Shown here: positions 1 through 8,664 of the stretch, piece after piece | Layout: each line of letters starts with the position of its first letter | Numbering within the stretch: position 1 is the first letter of the stretch | Origin: Clostridiaceae bacterium | GTDB lineage: Bacteria; Bacillota; Clostridia; Saccharofermentanales; DTU023 | Assembly: GCA_012838135.1 (NCBI GenBank) | Contig: DUPV01000016.1 | Coordinates: 1-64,000, forward strand | Length of the DNA: 64,000 bases | Direction: 5' to 3' | The notes under the pieces: model-generated | Seen by the model: only the letters and a program-made list of their open reading frames with translations | What the model was told of the DNA's origin: nothing | Database searches by the model: none | Program-made: the position numbers and the translations under genes

Positions 1-48
1 CGGTTCATACCCGGACGGTCGTAAGTTCAAATCTTACCGCCGCTACCA
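1..48 (+). tRNA. tRNA-Met (CAT), 5' end cut by the window
   Basis: The window opens inside the anticodon stem. The anticodon loop TTCATAC gives anticodon CAT, followed by a T-arm with TTCAAAT loop, the 3' acceptor strand CGCCGCT, A and an encoded CCA. The anticodon-stem and acceptor sequence resemble the elongator tRNA-Met of Bacillus rather than the initiator, which would have three G:C pairs next to the loop. The 5' half lies outside the window. Confidence 0.85.
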
Positions 49-52
49 AGAT

Positions 53-127
53 GGCCCGTTGGTCAAGAGGTTAAGACACCGCCCTTTCACGGCGGAATCA
101 GGGGTTCGATTCCCCTACGGGTCACCA
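53..127 (+). tRNA. tRNA-Glu (TTC)
   Basis: A full cloverleaf can be drawn: acceptor GGCCCGT pairs with ACGGGTC (one G:T), the anticodon loop CTTTCAC holds TTC, the T-loop is TTCGATT in an AGGGG/CCCCT stem, and CCA is encoded. It starts four bases after the tRNA-Met, so both come from one precursor. The window also encodes both GluRS and GlnRS on the other strand. Confidence 0.95.
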
Positions 128-131
128 CTAT

Positions 132-166
132 AGCCTGTAATGACTCGAATTACAGGCTGTTTTTTT
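132..166 (+). terminator. Rho-independent terminator of the tRNA operon
   Basis: A 10-bp perfect stem (AGCCTGTAAT / ATTACAGGCT) with a 7-base loop is followed by G and seven T residues, four bases after the tRNA-Glu CCA end. Confidence 0.92.
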
Positions 167-239
167 AAATGTAATTAGCTATATGGCTATTGCTAAACGT
201 GTTATATAAATGAGCAAATTACTTGATGGAGGTGTTAGG

Positions 240-437
240 ATGGCTAAATGTGAAATTTGTCAAAAAGACATACATTTTGGTAGAAAAATTACGATTACAC
301 GTTCTCAAATCTCACGCCGTGGTCTTAGACAACAAAAAGCCAATGTGAAACGCGTTCGTGTGATGGTTAACGGCACACCGCGAAGAATGAATGTTTGTAC
401 ACGTTGTCTCCGTTCTGATAAAGTCGAACGAGCTTAA
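240..437 (+). CDS. rpmB: 50S ribosomal protein L28
   Basis: A 65-residue protein starting MAKCEICQK. It carries the two zinc-ribbon pairs CEIC (residues 4-7) and CTRC near the end, as in the zinc-binding (C+) form of bacterial L28, and the basic core with SRRG and NVKRVRV. The start at 240 is chosen over an in-frame ATG 30 bases upstream because GGAGGTG lies at the right distance before it. L28 is a component of the large ribosomal subunit. It stands alone between the tRNA terminator and its own terminator. Confidence 0.95.
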   Translation: MAKCEICQKDIHFGRKITITRSQISRRGLRQQKANVKRVRVMVNGTPRRMNVCTRCLRSDKVERA

Positions 438-461
438 TAATATTACATCTCACTTTTCCGG

Positions 462-505
462 AGGACTGTCTCAAAAGAGGTAAGATTTTGAGATAGTCCT
501 TTTTT
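462..505 (+). terminator. Terminator after rpmB
   Basis: A 15-bp stem (AGGACTGTCTCAAAA / TTTTGAGATAGTCCT, one G:T pair) is followed directly by a T run. It lies 25 bases after the rpmB stop. Confidence 0.92.
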
Positions 506-654
506 ACTTTTTTATTTGAAACAATTTCTTTTAAATTATTAGTATTCTTAGTCTTATTTATGTAAAATAGATGATAAATAATTATTGTCACTTAAGTATG
601 CAAAACAATGAGTGATTGGGAAGATGCTAAATTTTTGTATAAGGATGATTATAT

Positions 655-1359
655 ATGAGCAAGTTAGAATTATTGATTAGAAAAACTGTAGTATTCGGAT
701 TAAGTTTAATTTTTTGCATAACAATGATCGGTTGCAAATCTGACAAGAATAAAACTGATACTGATGCGAAAACAAATGCCGGCGATCAGTCTAAAGACGA
801 AGTGGTGATTAATCAGGACAAGCAATCTGAAGATGAAGTTGTGATAAATCAGGCAGACCAAGCAGGGCAATCAAATTTGGATAAGCAAATTACACCGATT
901 AGTGAGATTGAAACAGTCAGTGATCTCAATGCTGCGAAGTCGATAGTTGATGATGTGTCGCAAGTCAGTGGTCTGGAAATTGACTCTAATACAAAAGGTA
1001 TTGCCTTGATTGTAAAGCATGATAATAAATTGAAAGAAGTTCCGTTTCAATATAATTTGCTGAATTGGCTGATTGATCAGGACAAACCGATAATTGTTGA
1101 ATTGGTTGCCGACTATTCACCTCCAAGTCAAAAATCTCTGCCTTATTTGAACGGTATTGCTGATTATTATGGTGATAAGGCAATGGTAATTAAAATTGAC
1201 ATTGAGCAAAACAAAAACTTAATCCAGGATTTTGACATCCAATATCTTCCGGCTTACCGGATTGCTAAAAATAAAACATTATATAATGTAGAAAACGCTT
1301 TTGATCCGACCGCTAAACCGAGCTTATTTGACAAAATCGAACAAGTTTTGAATGATTAG
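655..1359 (+). CDS. Thioredoxin-fold lipoprotein lacking both redox cysteines
   Basis: 234 residues. Residues 1-27 are a lipoprotein signal peptide with lipobox MIGC, so Cys27 is the likely lipidated residue. A polar linker follows with a duplicated DEVVINQ (48-54 and 60-66). Residues ~130-230 align with thioredoxin: a hydrophobic strand before residue 152, then SPPS (155-158) where the CxxC motif should be, a YGDK-type helix end, and the cis-proline (Pro199 in YLPA). The fold is therefore supported but disulfide chemistry is not. The gene ends 18 bases before an ABC exporter pair and may be co-transcribed with it. A structural or binding role at the membrane surface is inferred. Confidence 0.75.
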   Translation: MSKLELLIRKTVVFGLSLIFCITMIGCKSDKNKTDTDAKTNAGDQSKDEVVINQDKQSEDEVVINQADQAGQSNLDKQITPISEIETVSDLNAAKSIVDDVSQVSGLEIDSNTKGIALIVKHDNKLKEVPFQYNLLNWLIDQDKPIIVELVADYSPPSQKSLPYLNGIADYYGDKAMVIKIDIEQNKNLIQDFDIQYLPAYRIAKNKTLYNVENAFDPTAKPSLFDKIEQVLND

Positions 1360-1377
1360 TCAGATTAATTTCTCACA

Positions 1378-3264
1378 ATGATTCAACCTGTATTGAGCAG
1401 AATTAGGCCCTATCGCAAACGGATTGCAGTAGGGCAAAGTTTTAAATTTACGGAAGTTATTCTTGAATTAATCGTACCCTTGCTAATAGCACGGATGGTT
1501 GATCGAGGGATTACTGCCGGAAATTCAAATCTGATTATTCAATATACTTTACTAAGTTTAGGCCTGGCTGTTTGTGGAATGTTATGTGCTTATGTTTGTC
1601 AATATAATGCATCAGTGGCTTCCCAGAGTTATGGTACGGATTTACGCAATGATTTATATTTACATATACTCCATCTTGCTGAAAAAGATATCAATAAATT
1701 CGGTACGGCTTCTTTAACAAGCCGTATAACCTCCGACATTCAAACCTTGCAGCAGGCACTGGCGATGTTGATCAGATTGGTGCCGAGAACACCTTTCATC
1801 TGTATAGGCTCGTTGGTGATGGTCTCGCTGATTAACAGTAAATTTTTGCTTCTCTTTCTCCTTGCAGTATTAATCTTTATTTTAATTCTGTTTATCATCA
1901 TAAAATCAATTTTGCCCTTGATAAACAGATCTCAGCGTTTAACGGATCGTTTGATCGGTAGATTGTTGGAATTACTTGAAGGAGTCAGAGTAATCAGAGC
2001 GGTTTCACGCAGTGAAGAAAAAGCCAAGCAATACCACTGGACTAATGAAGATTTGAAAAAGATAATGTGGAGAATAGGACGTTTATCTGCTTTGTTGAAT
2101 CCTTTGACTATGTTAGCTTTGAATTTGATTGCAGTTTTCTTGCTTTGGATATCAGCCGGTGAAATCAGATTAGGGAATTTACATTCCGGCGAAGTGATTG
2201 CCCTAATTAATTATTTAACTATGTTGTTGACGGCACTGACGGTTCTTTCTAATTTAGTTTTGCTCTACACCAGAGCCTATGCAAGTGCTTTACGGGTCAG
2301 CGAAATATTTCTGACAGAAAAACGAGTGAGAAATCCTCTGAAAGAAGAAGTATCAAAAATTGTCCAAGACAATTCGCCTGATCTGAAACAAAATATGAAT
2401 GATTCGGCAGCTGAAAATTATTCAGTTAATGAATTTATTAATAATAATTTGTTCGCCAAAAATAATTCGGAATCAAGCTACTCGATTTCTTTCGCAAAGG
2501 TAGATTTTGCTTATCCCAGCAGTAGTGTTTTATTATTTGATAACTTATCTTTTTCGCTACCGTTGGGTAAATCTTTGGGGATAATCGGTCCGACCGGTTC
2601 CGGTAAATCAAGTTTGGCTTTTTTATTAGAAAGACGTTATCCGATTCAAGCCGGCAAGATTGAATTGTTCGGCCGCAATATAAACTCATATACCGAAGCT
2701 GAATTATTGAATCTAATCCAAATTGTTCCGCAAAGCAGTTCATTATTCAGTGGCACCCTGCGTGACAGCTTGACTGCCGGGTTAACCGGAATAGCGGATG
2801 ATGAAATTTGGCATGCTTTAACTATTGCCCAAGCAGAAGATTTTGCAGCAAAAGATAAACTGGGGCTGTTACAACAAGTTGAGCGTGGCGGAGGGAATTT
2901 TTCAGGAGGTCAAAAACAAAGATTGTGCATAGCACGGGCATTGTTACACAAACCGAAGATCTTAATCTTTGACGATAGCTCAAGTGCTTTGGATTTAGCT
3001 ACGGATGCAGCTTTACAAAAAGCCTTGCGCAATGATCCTCTGTTTCAAAAGTTAAATTTGATTACGATAAGTCAGCGCATTGCTACAGTTCGCAGATCTG
3101 ATGTGATTCTATTGCTGAATAACGGACAAATTGCCGGATTCGGTACGGATCAGGAATTATTGGCTGAAAATAAATTGTATCAAGAAATTTATTGCTCGCA
3201 GACTGAATTTGATAATCAAAATTTGCAGCCGGATTTATCAAAGGGGAATTTACAAGATGCTTGA
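1378..3264 (+). CDS. ABC exporter half-transporter, subunit with degenerate catalytic site
   Basis: 628 residues: six-helix exporter membrane domain (about 1-330), an Asn/Ser-rich insert (about 335-385), and a nucleotide-binding domain. Walker A GPTGSGKSS begins near residue 404, the signature is FSGGQKQR, and Walker B reads IFDDSS with Asp533 where the catalytic glutamate belongs. This is the pattern of the non-catalytic subunit of heterodimeric exporters such as TM287/288 or BmrCD. The partner gene follows 64 bases downstream. The start has only a weak ribosome binding site. The substrate (drug, lipid or peptide) cannot be read from sequence. Confidence 0.88.
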   Translation: MIQPVLSRIRPYRKRIAVGQSFKFTEVILELIVPLLIARMVDRGITAGNSNLIIQYTLLSLGLAVCGMLCAYVCQYNASVASQSYGTDLRNDLYLHILHLAEKDINKFGTASLTSRITSDIQTLQQALAMLIRLVPRTPFICIGSLVMVSLINSKFLLLFLLAVLIFILILFIIIKSILPLINRSQRLTDRLIGRLLELLEGVRVIRAVSRSEEKAKQYHWTNEDLKKIMWRIGRLSALLNPLTMLALNLIAVFLLWISAGEIRLGNLHSGEVIALINYLTMLLTALTVLSNLVLLYTRAYASALRVSEIFLTEKRVRNPLKEEVSKIVQDNSPDLKQNMNDSAAENYSVNEFINNNLFAKNNSESSYSISFAKVDFAYPSSSVLLFDNLSFSLPLGKSLGIIGPTGSGKSSLAFLLERRYPIQAGKIELFGRNINSYTEAELLNLIQIVPQSSSLFSGTLRDSLTAGLTGIADDEIWHALTIAQAEDFAAKDKLGLLQQVERGGGNFSGGQKQRLCIARALLHKPKILIFDDSSSALDLATDAALQKALRNDPLFQKLNLITISQRIATVRRSDVILLLNNGQIAGFGTDQELLAENKLYQEIYCSQTEFDNQNLQPDLSKGNLQDA

Positions 3265-3328
3265 ACTGAATATTGTGAAGAATCTATTTGTTTTATTAAT
3301 TTGTTTTTGTTAAGTAGAGATTTTATGT

Positions 3329-5104
3329 ATGGGTAAATCTATCAATAATGAAAATCAGATTGATTATCGTTCAAGTTCGAAGTCTCCGTTTAGGCTTTTA
3401 ATGCACAGAATGTTAAAAGCTCCCGGGCAATTGACAGCAATTATTATTTTTGCTGTTTTGAGCAATATTTTAATTTTGCTGGGACCTAAATTAATCGGAC
3501 AAGCCATAGATCTGTTGGTTGCTAATCAAGGTGCAATAACAGAACAATTTACCAGTTTGACTTTGGTCTTAATCAGTGTGTATATTCTTGCTTCAACTTT
3601 AAATTGGTTACTCGGTTTACTGACTACCCGAATTTCAGCCAAGATTATTGCAGATTTACGTACTGATATCTACAATCACATAGATAAATTGCCTTTGAGT
3701 TATTTTGATTCCGTCAAATACGGTTCGCTCAGTAGCCTGATCAGTACAGATATAGATCAAGTCAATGACGGTCTAATCAACGGTTTACCTCAGTTGTTTT
3801 CAGGGCTGGTCAGTTTAGTCGGTTCAATTTATTTTATGTTTTCCGTCAGTTGGCAAGTTACGCTGTTGATTTTGTTTTTGACACCGATTATTATGCTTGT
3901 TTCAAGAACTATCAGTCGCAGTTCATATAAGATGTATAGTTTGGAAGCGGAGCAACGAGGTATACTCAACGGTCTGGCAGAAGAAACCATTGCCGGACAC
4001 ACTTTGGTCAGAACTTTGCAGGCAGACCGGCAATTTATTGAACAATATCGTGAATTGAATCAAGAACTATATCGTTACGGTCAAAAAGCACAGTTTTATT
4101 CTTCTTTAACTAATCCTTCAACCAGATTGATTAATGCAACATCATATATTTTATGCGGAGCTTTAGCCAGTTATTTGGCGCTGAAAGGTGAGTTGACAGT
4201 TGGACAAGTCGGCAGTTTGTTATTTTATGCCAATCAATTTTCCAAACCGATTAACGAAATTACGGAAATCATCACTCAATTACAAGCAGCCCTGGCTTCA
4301 ACCAGTAAAATCTTTGAAGTATTAAGCATTGAACCTGTGCCGAGTGAGCCGACGGATATGGCGGAACTAAAAGTAGATCAGGGAGAAATCAAATTCGATC
4401 AGGTCAGTTTTTCTTATGACAAAAATAAGCCTTTAATTGAAAATTTGAATGTTACAATTCCCGGACGTTCAAAAATCGCAATTGTCGGTCCGACCGGAGC
4501 GGGCAAAACGACATTGGTCAATTTATTAATGCGATTTTATGATCTGGATGCCGGCAATATCTTGATTGACGGTCAGGACATTACTCAAGTTACAAGACAG
4601 AGTGTTAGACGCAATTTTGGTATGGTCCTGCAAGATGTTTGGCTGTTTAAAGGTACAATCATGGAAAACTTGTCATTTGCCAATCCCCGAGCAACCAGAG
4701 CAGAAATTGAAGCAGTATGTAAAAGTATCGAAGCGGATCAATTTATCAGGCGTTTGCAACATGGATATGAAACAATTATCGGCGAAGATCATGTCTTATC
4801 TCAGGGACAACAACAATTGTTAACCGTGGCAAGAGTAATGTTGCAGAATCCGCCGATGCTGATTTTGGATGAAGCAACTTCAGATATCGATACAATGACT
4901 GAAATGCGTGTACAAAAAGCTTTCCATAAACTGATGAAGGGGCGAACAAGTTTTGTCATTGCACATCGCTTATCAACCATTCTCGATGCAGATTTAATAC
5001 TAGTGATGCAAGACGGCAATATCGTGGAACAGGGAAATTTCACGTCCCTGATGCAAACTGATTCTCTATTCAGAAACTTATACGAAAGCCAATTTTCTGT
5101 TTAA
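3329..5104 (+). CDS. ABC exporter half-transporter, catalytic subunit
   Basis: 591 residues: six-helix membrane domain (about 20-330) and nucleotide-binding domain with Walker A GPTGAGKTT near residue 387, Walker B LILDEATS with catalytic Glu515, and signature LSQGQQQ (490-496) in place of LSGGQ. The altered signature here and the missing glutamate in the upstream partner would face each other in one site of a heterodimer. One site should therefore be degenerate and one competent. It is the last gene before a strong convergent hairpin. Confidence 0.9.
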   Translation: MGKSINNENQIDYRSSSKSPFRLLMHRMLKAPGQLTAIIIFAVLSNILILLGPKLIGQAIDLLVANQGAITEQFTSLTLVLISVYILASTLNWLLGLLTTRISAKIIADLRTDIYNHIDKLPLSYFDSVKYGSLSSLISTDIDQVNDGLINGLPQLFSGLVSLVGSIYFMFSVSWQVTLLILFLTPIIMLVSRTISRSSYKMYSLEAEQRGILNGLAEETIAGHTLVRTLQADRQFIEQYRELNQELYRYGQKAQFYSSLTNPSTRLINATSYILCGALASYLALKGELTVGQVGSLLFYANQFSKPINEITEIITQLQAALASTSKIFEVLSIEPVPSEPTDMAELKVDQGEIKFDQVSFSYDKNKPLIENLNVTIPGRSKIAIVGPTGAGKTTLVNLLMRFYDLDAGNILIDGQDITQVTRQSVRRNFGMVLQDVWLFKGTIMENLSFANPRATRAEIEAVCKSIEADQFIRRLQHGYETIIGEDHVLSQGQQQLLTVARVMLQNPPMLILDEATSDIDTMTEMRVQKAFHKLMKGRTSFVIAHRLSTILDADLILVMQDGNIVEQGNFTSLMQTDSLFRNLYESQFSV

Positions 5105-5158
5105 TTTTTAGCAGCACTCAAGATCAGACGATTTACATCTTGCAAAGCAATAGTGTAT

Positions 5159-5206
5159 TATTACTCAACTTTTCTCATATGAGAAAAGTTGAGTAATATG
5201 TTTTTA
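5159..5206 (+). terminator. 40-bp perfect palindrome, terminator between convergent genes
   Basis: Positions 5159-5198 form a perfect inverted repeat centred on CATATG, followed by TGTTTTT on the plus strand. It sits between the ABC exporter gene (plus) and glnS (minus). The T run favours the plus strand. The minus side lacks a good T tract. Confidence 0.85.
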
Positions 5207-5212
5207 TATTGA

Positions 5213-6916
5213 TTATTCCGGTTTATAGCTTTCACGTAATGAAACACTGCGGTTGAATACCGGTTTTTCCGGTGTGGAATCTTTATTATCTTGCACAAAG
5301 TATCCTTGGCGGATAAATTGAAAAGCCGATTCGCGGAATTCCGGTTGTAATAACCAAGGTTCAAGTTTGGCATTTTTATATGTTTGTAATGAATCAGGAT
5401 TAATCAATTCGTGGTAGTCGGAAGCTGAAACGTCCGGTTCTTTAACAGTAAACAGATTTTCATAAACTCTGACTTCGCTATCTATTGCGGCATTGACGTC
5501 AACCCAATGGATCGTACCGCGCACTTTGCGACCGTCAGCAGCTTTGCCGCCCTTGCTCTCCGGATCATATTCAGCCAATACGGCAGTTATGTTGCCGTTT
5601 TCATCTTCCTGATGACCGGTACATTTTACAATATATGCACCACGTAAACGCACTTCATTACCTGCGTATAATCTATGATATTTTTTAGGTGGATTTACCG
5701 CATAATCATCACGTTCAATCCAAACTTCGCGTGAAAAACTCATTTCGTGTGAACCGAATTCAGGTTTGTAAGGAAAGTTTTGAACTTCGACTTGCTCAGT
5801 TTGATCTTCGGGATAATTCGTAATAATTAATTTCACAGGATCTAAAATTGCCGAGCCGCGCAGGGCATTGTCATTCAAATCTTCGCGCAAACAGAATTCA
5901 AGGAAATCATGGCTGACAACAGAATCAACCTTTGAAATGCCGATTCTTTCACAGAAGTTGCGAATCGACTGGGGTGTGTAGCCTCGACGCCGTAATCCGC
6001 TGATTGTTGGCATACGAGGGTCATCCCATCCGTCAACAATTCCTTCTTCAACGAGATTGCGCAGTTTACGTTTACTCATGACCGTGTATTCGATATTTAA
6101 ACGGGCAAATTCGATTTGACGCGGTTTGTAAGGAACACTGCAATGTTCAACAAACCAATCGTATAAAGGTCTGTGATCTTCAAATTCCAGTGAACAGAGC
6201 GAATGGGTAATTCCCTCGATTGCATCTTCCAAGGGATGAGCAAAATCATACATCGGATAAATACACCAGGTATCGCCTGTCCGATGATGGCTTTCATGAG
6301 CAATACGATAAATAACCGGATCGCGCATGTTGATATTACCGGAACTCATATCAATCTTTGCGCGCAGAGTCATTTCTCCATCTTCGAATTCACCGGCTCG
6401 CATCCGACTGAACAAATCCAAATTTTCTTCAATGGAGCGATCACGATAAGGGCTGTTTTGACCCGGCTCAGTTAAAGTACCCCGCGTCTCACGAATTTGC
6501 TCGGCGGTTAATTCGCAAACATAAGCCAGACCTTTTTCAATCAGCTCAATTGCATAACCGTACATATCTTCAAAATAATCGGAGGCATAATAGAAACGAT
6601 CTTCCCAATCATAACCTAACCAATGCACATCTTCTTTGATTGCATCAACATATTCGACATCCTCCCGTGTCGGATTGGTATCGTCCATCCGCAGATTACA
6701 TAGACCCTGATATTTTTCTGCCGTAGCAAAATCAATATATATAGCTTTAGCATGACCGATATGTAAATAACCGTTCGGTTCGGGCGGGAAACGGGTATGT
6801 ACGGTTCGTCCTTCGTATTGTCCGCCTTTTGCTATATCCTGATCAATAAAGTCATGGATAAAATTATTCGGCATATTTCCGGGATCTTTTAAAACAGATT
6901 TTTTATTTTCAGTCAT
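5213..6916 (-). CDS. glnS: Glutaminyl-tRNA synthetase
   Basis: 567 residues, close to the ~555 of E. coli GlnRS. Class I signatures: [16 protein letters not shown] near residues 44-59 and the KMSKS equivalent VMSKRKL. The C-terminal anticodon-binding beta-barrels are complete. The enzyme charges tRNA-Gln with glutamine directly in the cytoplasm. Many Firmicutes lack GlnRS and use GluRS plus GatCAB, so a full-length copy suggests the direct route or an acquired gene. GAGGTGA lies before the ATG. It lies downstream of gltX on the same strand. Confidence 0.95.
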   Translation of the reverse strand: MTENKKSVLKDPGNMPNNFIHDFIDQDIAKGGQYEGRTVHTRFPPEPNGYLHIGHAKAIYIDFATAEKYQGLCNLRMDDTNPTREDVEYVDAIKEDVHWLGYDWEDRFYYASDYFEDMYGYAIELIEKGLAYVCELTAEQIRETRGTLTEPGQNSPYRDRSIEENLDLFSRMRAGEFEDGEMTLRAKIDMSSGNINMRDPVIYRIAHESHHRTGDTWCIYPMYDFAHPLEDAIEGITHSLCSLEFEDHRPLYDWFVEHCSVPYKPRQIEFARLNIEYTVMSKRKLRNLVEEGIVDGWDDPRMPTISGLRRRGYTPQSIRNFCERIGISKVDSVVSHDFLEFCLREDLNDNALRGSAILDPVKLIITNYPEDQTEQVEVQNFPYKPEFGSHEMSFSREVWIERDDYAVNPPKKYHRLYAGNEVRLRGAYIVKCTGHQEDENGNITAVLAEYDPESKGGKAADGRKVRGTIHWVDVNAAIDSEVRVYENLFTVKEPDVSASDYHELINPDSLQTYKNAKLEPWLLQPEFRESAFQFIRQGYFVQDNKDSTPEKPVFNRSVSLRESYKPE

Positions 6917-6978
6917 TAGTTCACCTCAAATGATAATTTTCATGCAATTTTTATATCAGATTATTAAAAAGCACCAAA

Positions 6979-7005
6979 GTCTTATTTGTTAATAGATTCT
7001 TCCAA
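6979..7005 (-). repeat. Diverged second copy of the gltX 3' end
   Basis: These 27 bases match positions 7047-7073, the last codons and stop of gltX, with three mismatches (offset 68 bp). Read on the minus strand they encode LEESINK followed by TAA, against LEEYIDN and TAA in gltX. The stop and the next three bases (TAAGAC) are included in the match. Confidence 0.7.
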
Positions 7006-7049
7006 ACGATTAATCGTAACGACGAATACTATGACTTATTGATTAGGTC

Positions 7050-8540
7050 TTAATTGTCAATATATTCTTCCAAATTATTAACGGCTTCTTTTAAGCGTTT
7101 AAGCGAGTCCTCTTTACCAAGCAATAAAAGAAGTTCAATTGAGCCGCCCGGAGTAACCTGTCTGCCGGAAAGAGCGATTCTGACCGGATTCATAATTTGA
7201 CCTGTTTTTAATTCTAACTCCGGACCCAGATTCATTAATAAGCTATGAAGATGATCACGTTCATAAATATCCGAAGCTGAAATACGGTCGACAATTATCT
7301 GTAAAACCCGAGCTGATAATTCAGGAGTCAGCTTGCTTTTTTTATGAACGTACATTTCCGGATTGAACGGATCCGGTTTTTTAACAAAATCCAACATTAC
7401 AGCCAGATCGGTTCTTTTGGTAATTCGATTTTGCAACATTTCTGCCAGCAGATTCATGTCATAAGTTTTATCAGCAAAAAACTTTTCAGCTTCCGGCTCA
7501 AGCCAATTTTTAAATGTTTCGACATCCATATTACGAATGTACTGCTCATTATACCAATCCAGCTTATTATAATCGAACGTGGCAGGAGATTTACTGATGC
7601 CGGAAATTGTAAATACTTCACACAATTCTTCCAAGCTGAAGATTTCACGTGTATCTCTGCTCGGTGCCCAACCTAAAAATGCAATATAGTTGATAATGGC
7701 TTCAGTTAAATAACCTTGTTTACTCAATTCTTCAAATGTAGTTGCTCCGTGACGCTTGGAGAGCTTTGTACCGTCTGTACCGAGAATTAAAGGCAAATGT
7801 ACGTATTTAGGAATTTCCCAACCGAAAGCTTCATATAATAAATTATATTTCGGTGTCGAAGAAAGATATTCCGAACCTCTGACAACATGGGTAATTTCCA
7901 TTTCATGATCGTCAATTACATTGGCAAAATTATATGTTGGATAACCATCAGATTTTATCAGAATTTGATCTTCAAGTTCTTTATTTTCTACGCTGATTTC
8001 ACCGAAAATTTCATCGTGAAATGTCGTGCTGCCGGTTAATGGCATTTTTTGTCTGATAACATACGGTTCACCGGCTGCTAACTTTGCTTCAATTGTCGTT
8101 TTATCCAAATTACGGCAATGTCTGTCATAGCCGAAATGTTCCGGAACTTCACCCTGCTCGTTTTCGCTTATGTCTGAAACCTGGTGTAAAGAATCCAGAC
8201 GATCTTTAGAGCAAAAACAATAGTAGGCTTTATCCTGTTTGACTAATTGTTCGGCATATGGCAAATAACGTTCAAGCCGTTCACTTTGGACATAAGGTTC
8301 GTGAGGGCCTCCGATATCGGGTCCTTCATCATATTTCAGATTAACCTCAGCTAAAGTCTGATAAATATGTTCGACTGACCCTTCAACCAAACGTTCCTGA
8401 TCAGTATCTTCAATTCGCAAGATAAATTTTCCATCCTGGCTTTTGGCTACTAAAAATTCATATAAGGCTGAACGCAAGTTGCCGACATGCATGAATCCGG
8501 TTGGACTCGGGGCAAATCTGGTTCTTACAATTTTCTGCAT
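7050..8540 (-). CDS. gltX: Glutamyl-tRNA synthetase
   Basis: 496 residues, the usual bacterial length. Class I signatures are FAPSPTGFMHVGNLR at the N-terminus and LSKRHGATT (the KMSKS loop) in the middle. The C-terminal helical anticodon-binding domain is complete and ends LEEYIDN. The enzyme makes Glu-tRNA-Glu in the cytoplasm. AGGAGGA precedes the ATG. The presence of glnS next door suggests this copy need not be a non-discriminating enzyme. Confidence 0.96.
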   Translation of the reverse strand: MQKIVRTRFAPSPTGFMHVGNLRSALYEFLVAKSQDGKFILRIEDTDQERLVEGSVEHIYQTLAEVNLKYDEGPDIGGPHEPYVQSERLERYLPYAEQLVKQDKAYYCFCSKDRLDSLHQVSDISENEQGEVPEHFGYDRHCRNLDKTTIEAKLAAGEPYVIRQKMPLTGSTTFHDEIFGEISVENKELEDQILIKSDGYPTYNFANVIDDHEMEITHVVRGSEYLSSTPKYNLLYEAFGWEIPKYVHLPLILGTDGTKLSKRHGATTFEELSKQGYLTEAIINYIAFLGWAPSRDTREIFSLEELCEVFTISGISKSPATFDYNKLDWYNEQYIRNMDVETFKNWLEPEAEKFFADKTYDMNLLAEMLQNRITKRTDLAVMLDFVKKPDPFNPEMYVHKKSKLTPELSARVLQIIVDRISASDIYERDHLHSLLMNLGPELELKTGQIMNPVRIALSGRQVTPGGSIELLLLLGKEDSLKRLKEAVNNLEEYIDN

Positions 8541-8664
8541 TATGTCCTCCTGATACTCTGTCTGAGACCAACATATATATTATCATACTTGAGAAACAAT
8601 CTATCAAATAGTTGTTCTGTATTTGATATTATCTGTATCTAATGTTGTTTTAACCTTGAATTTG

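Noticed and set aside
2968-2980. Decay of the first ABC exporter subunit because of its DD Walker B
   Set aside because: The change is complemented by the altered signature in the partner subunit, the standard pattern of heterodimeric exporters. The frame is intact.
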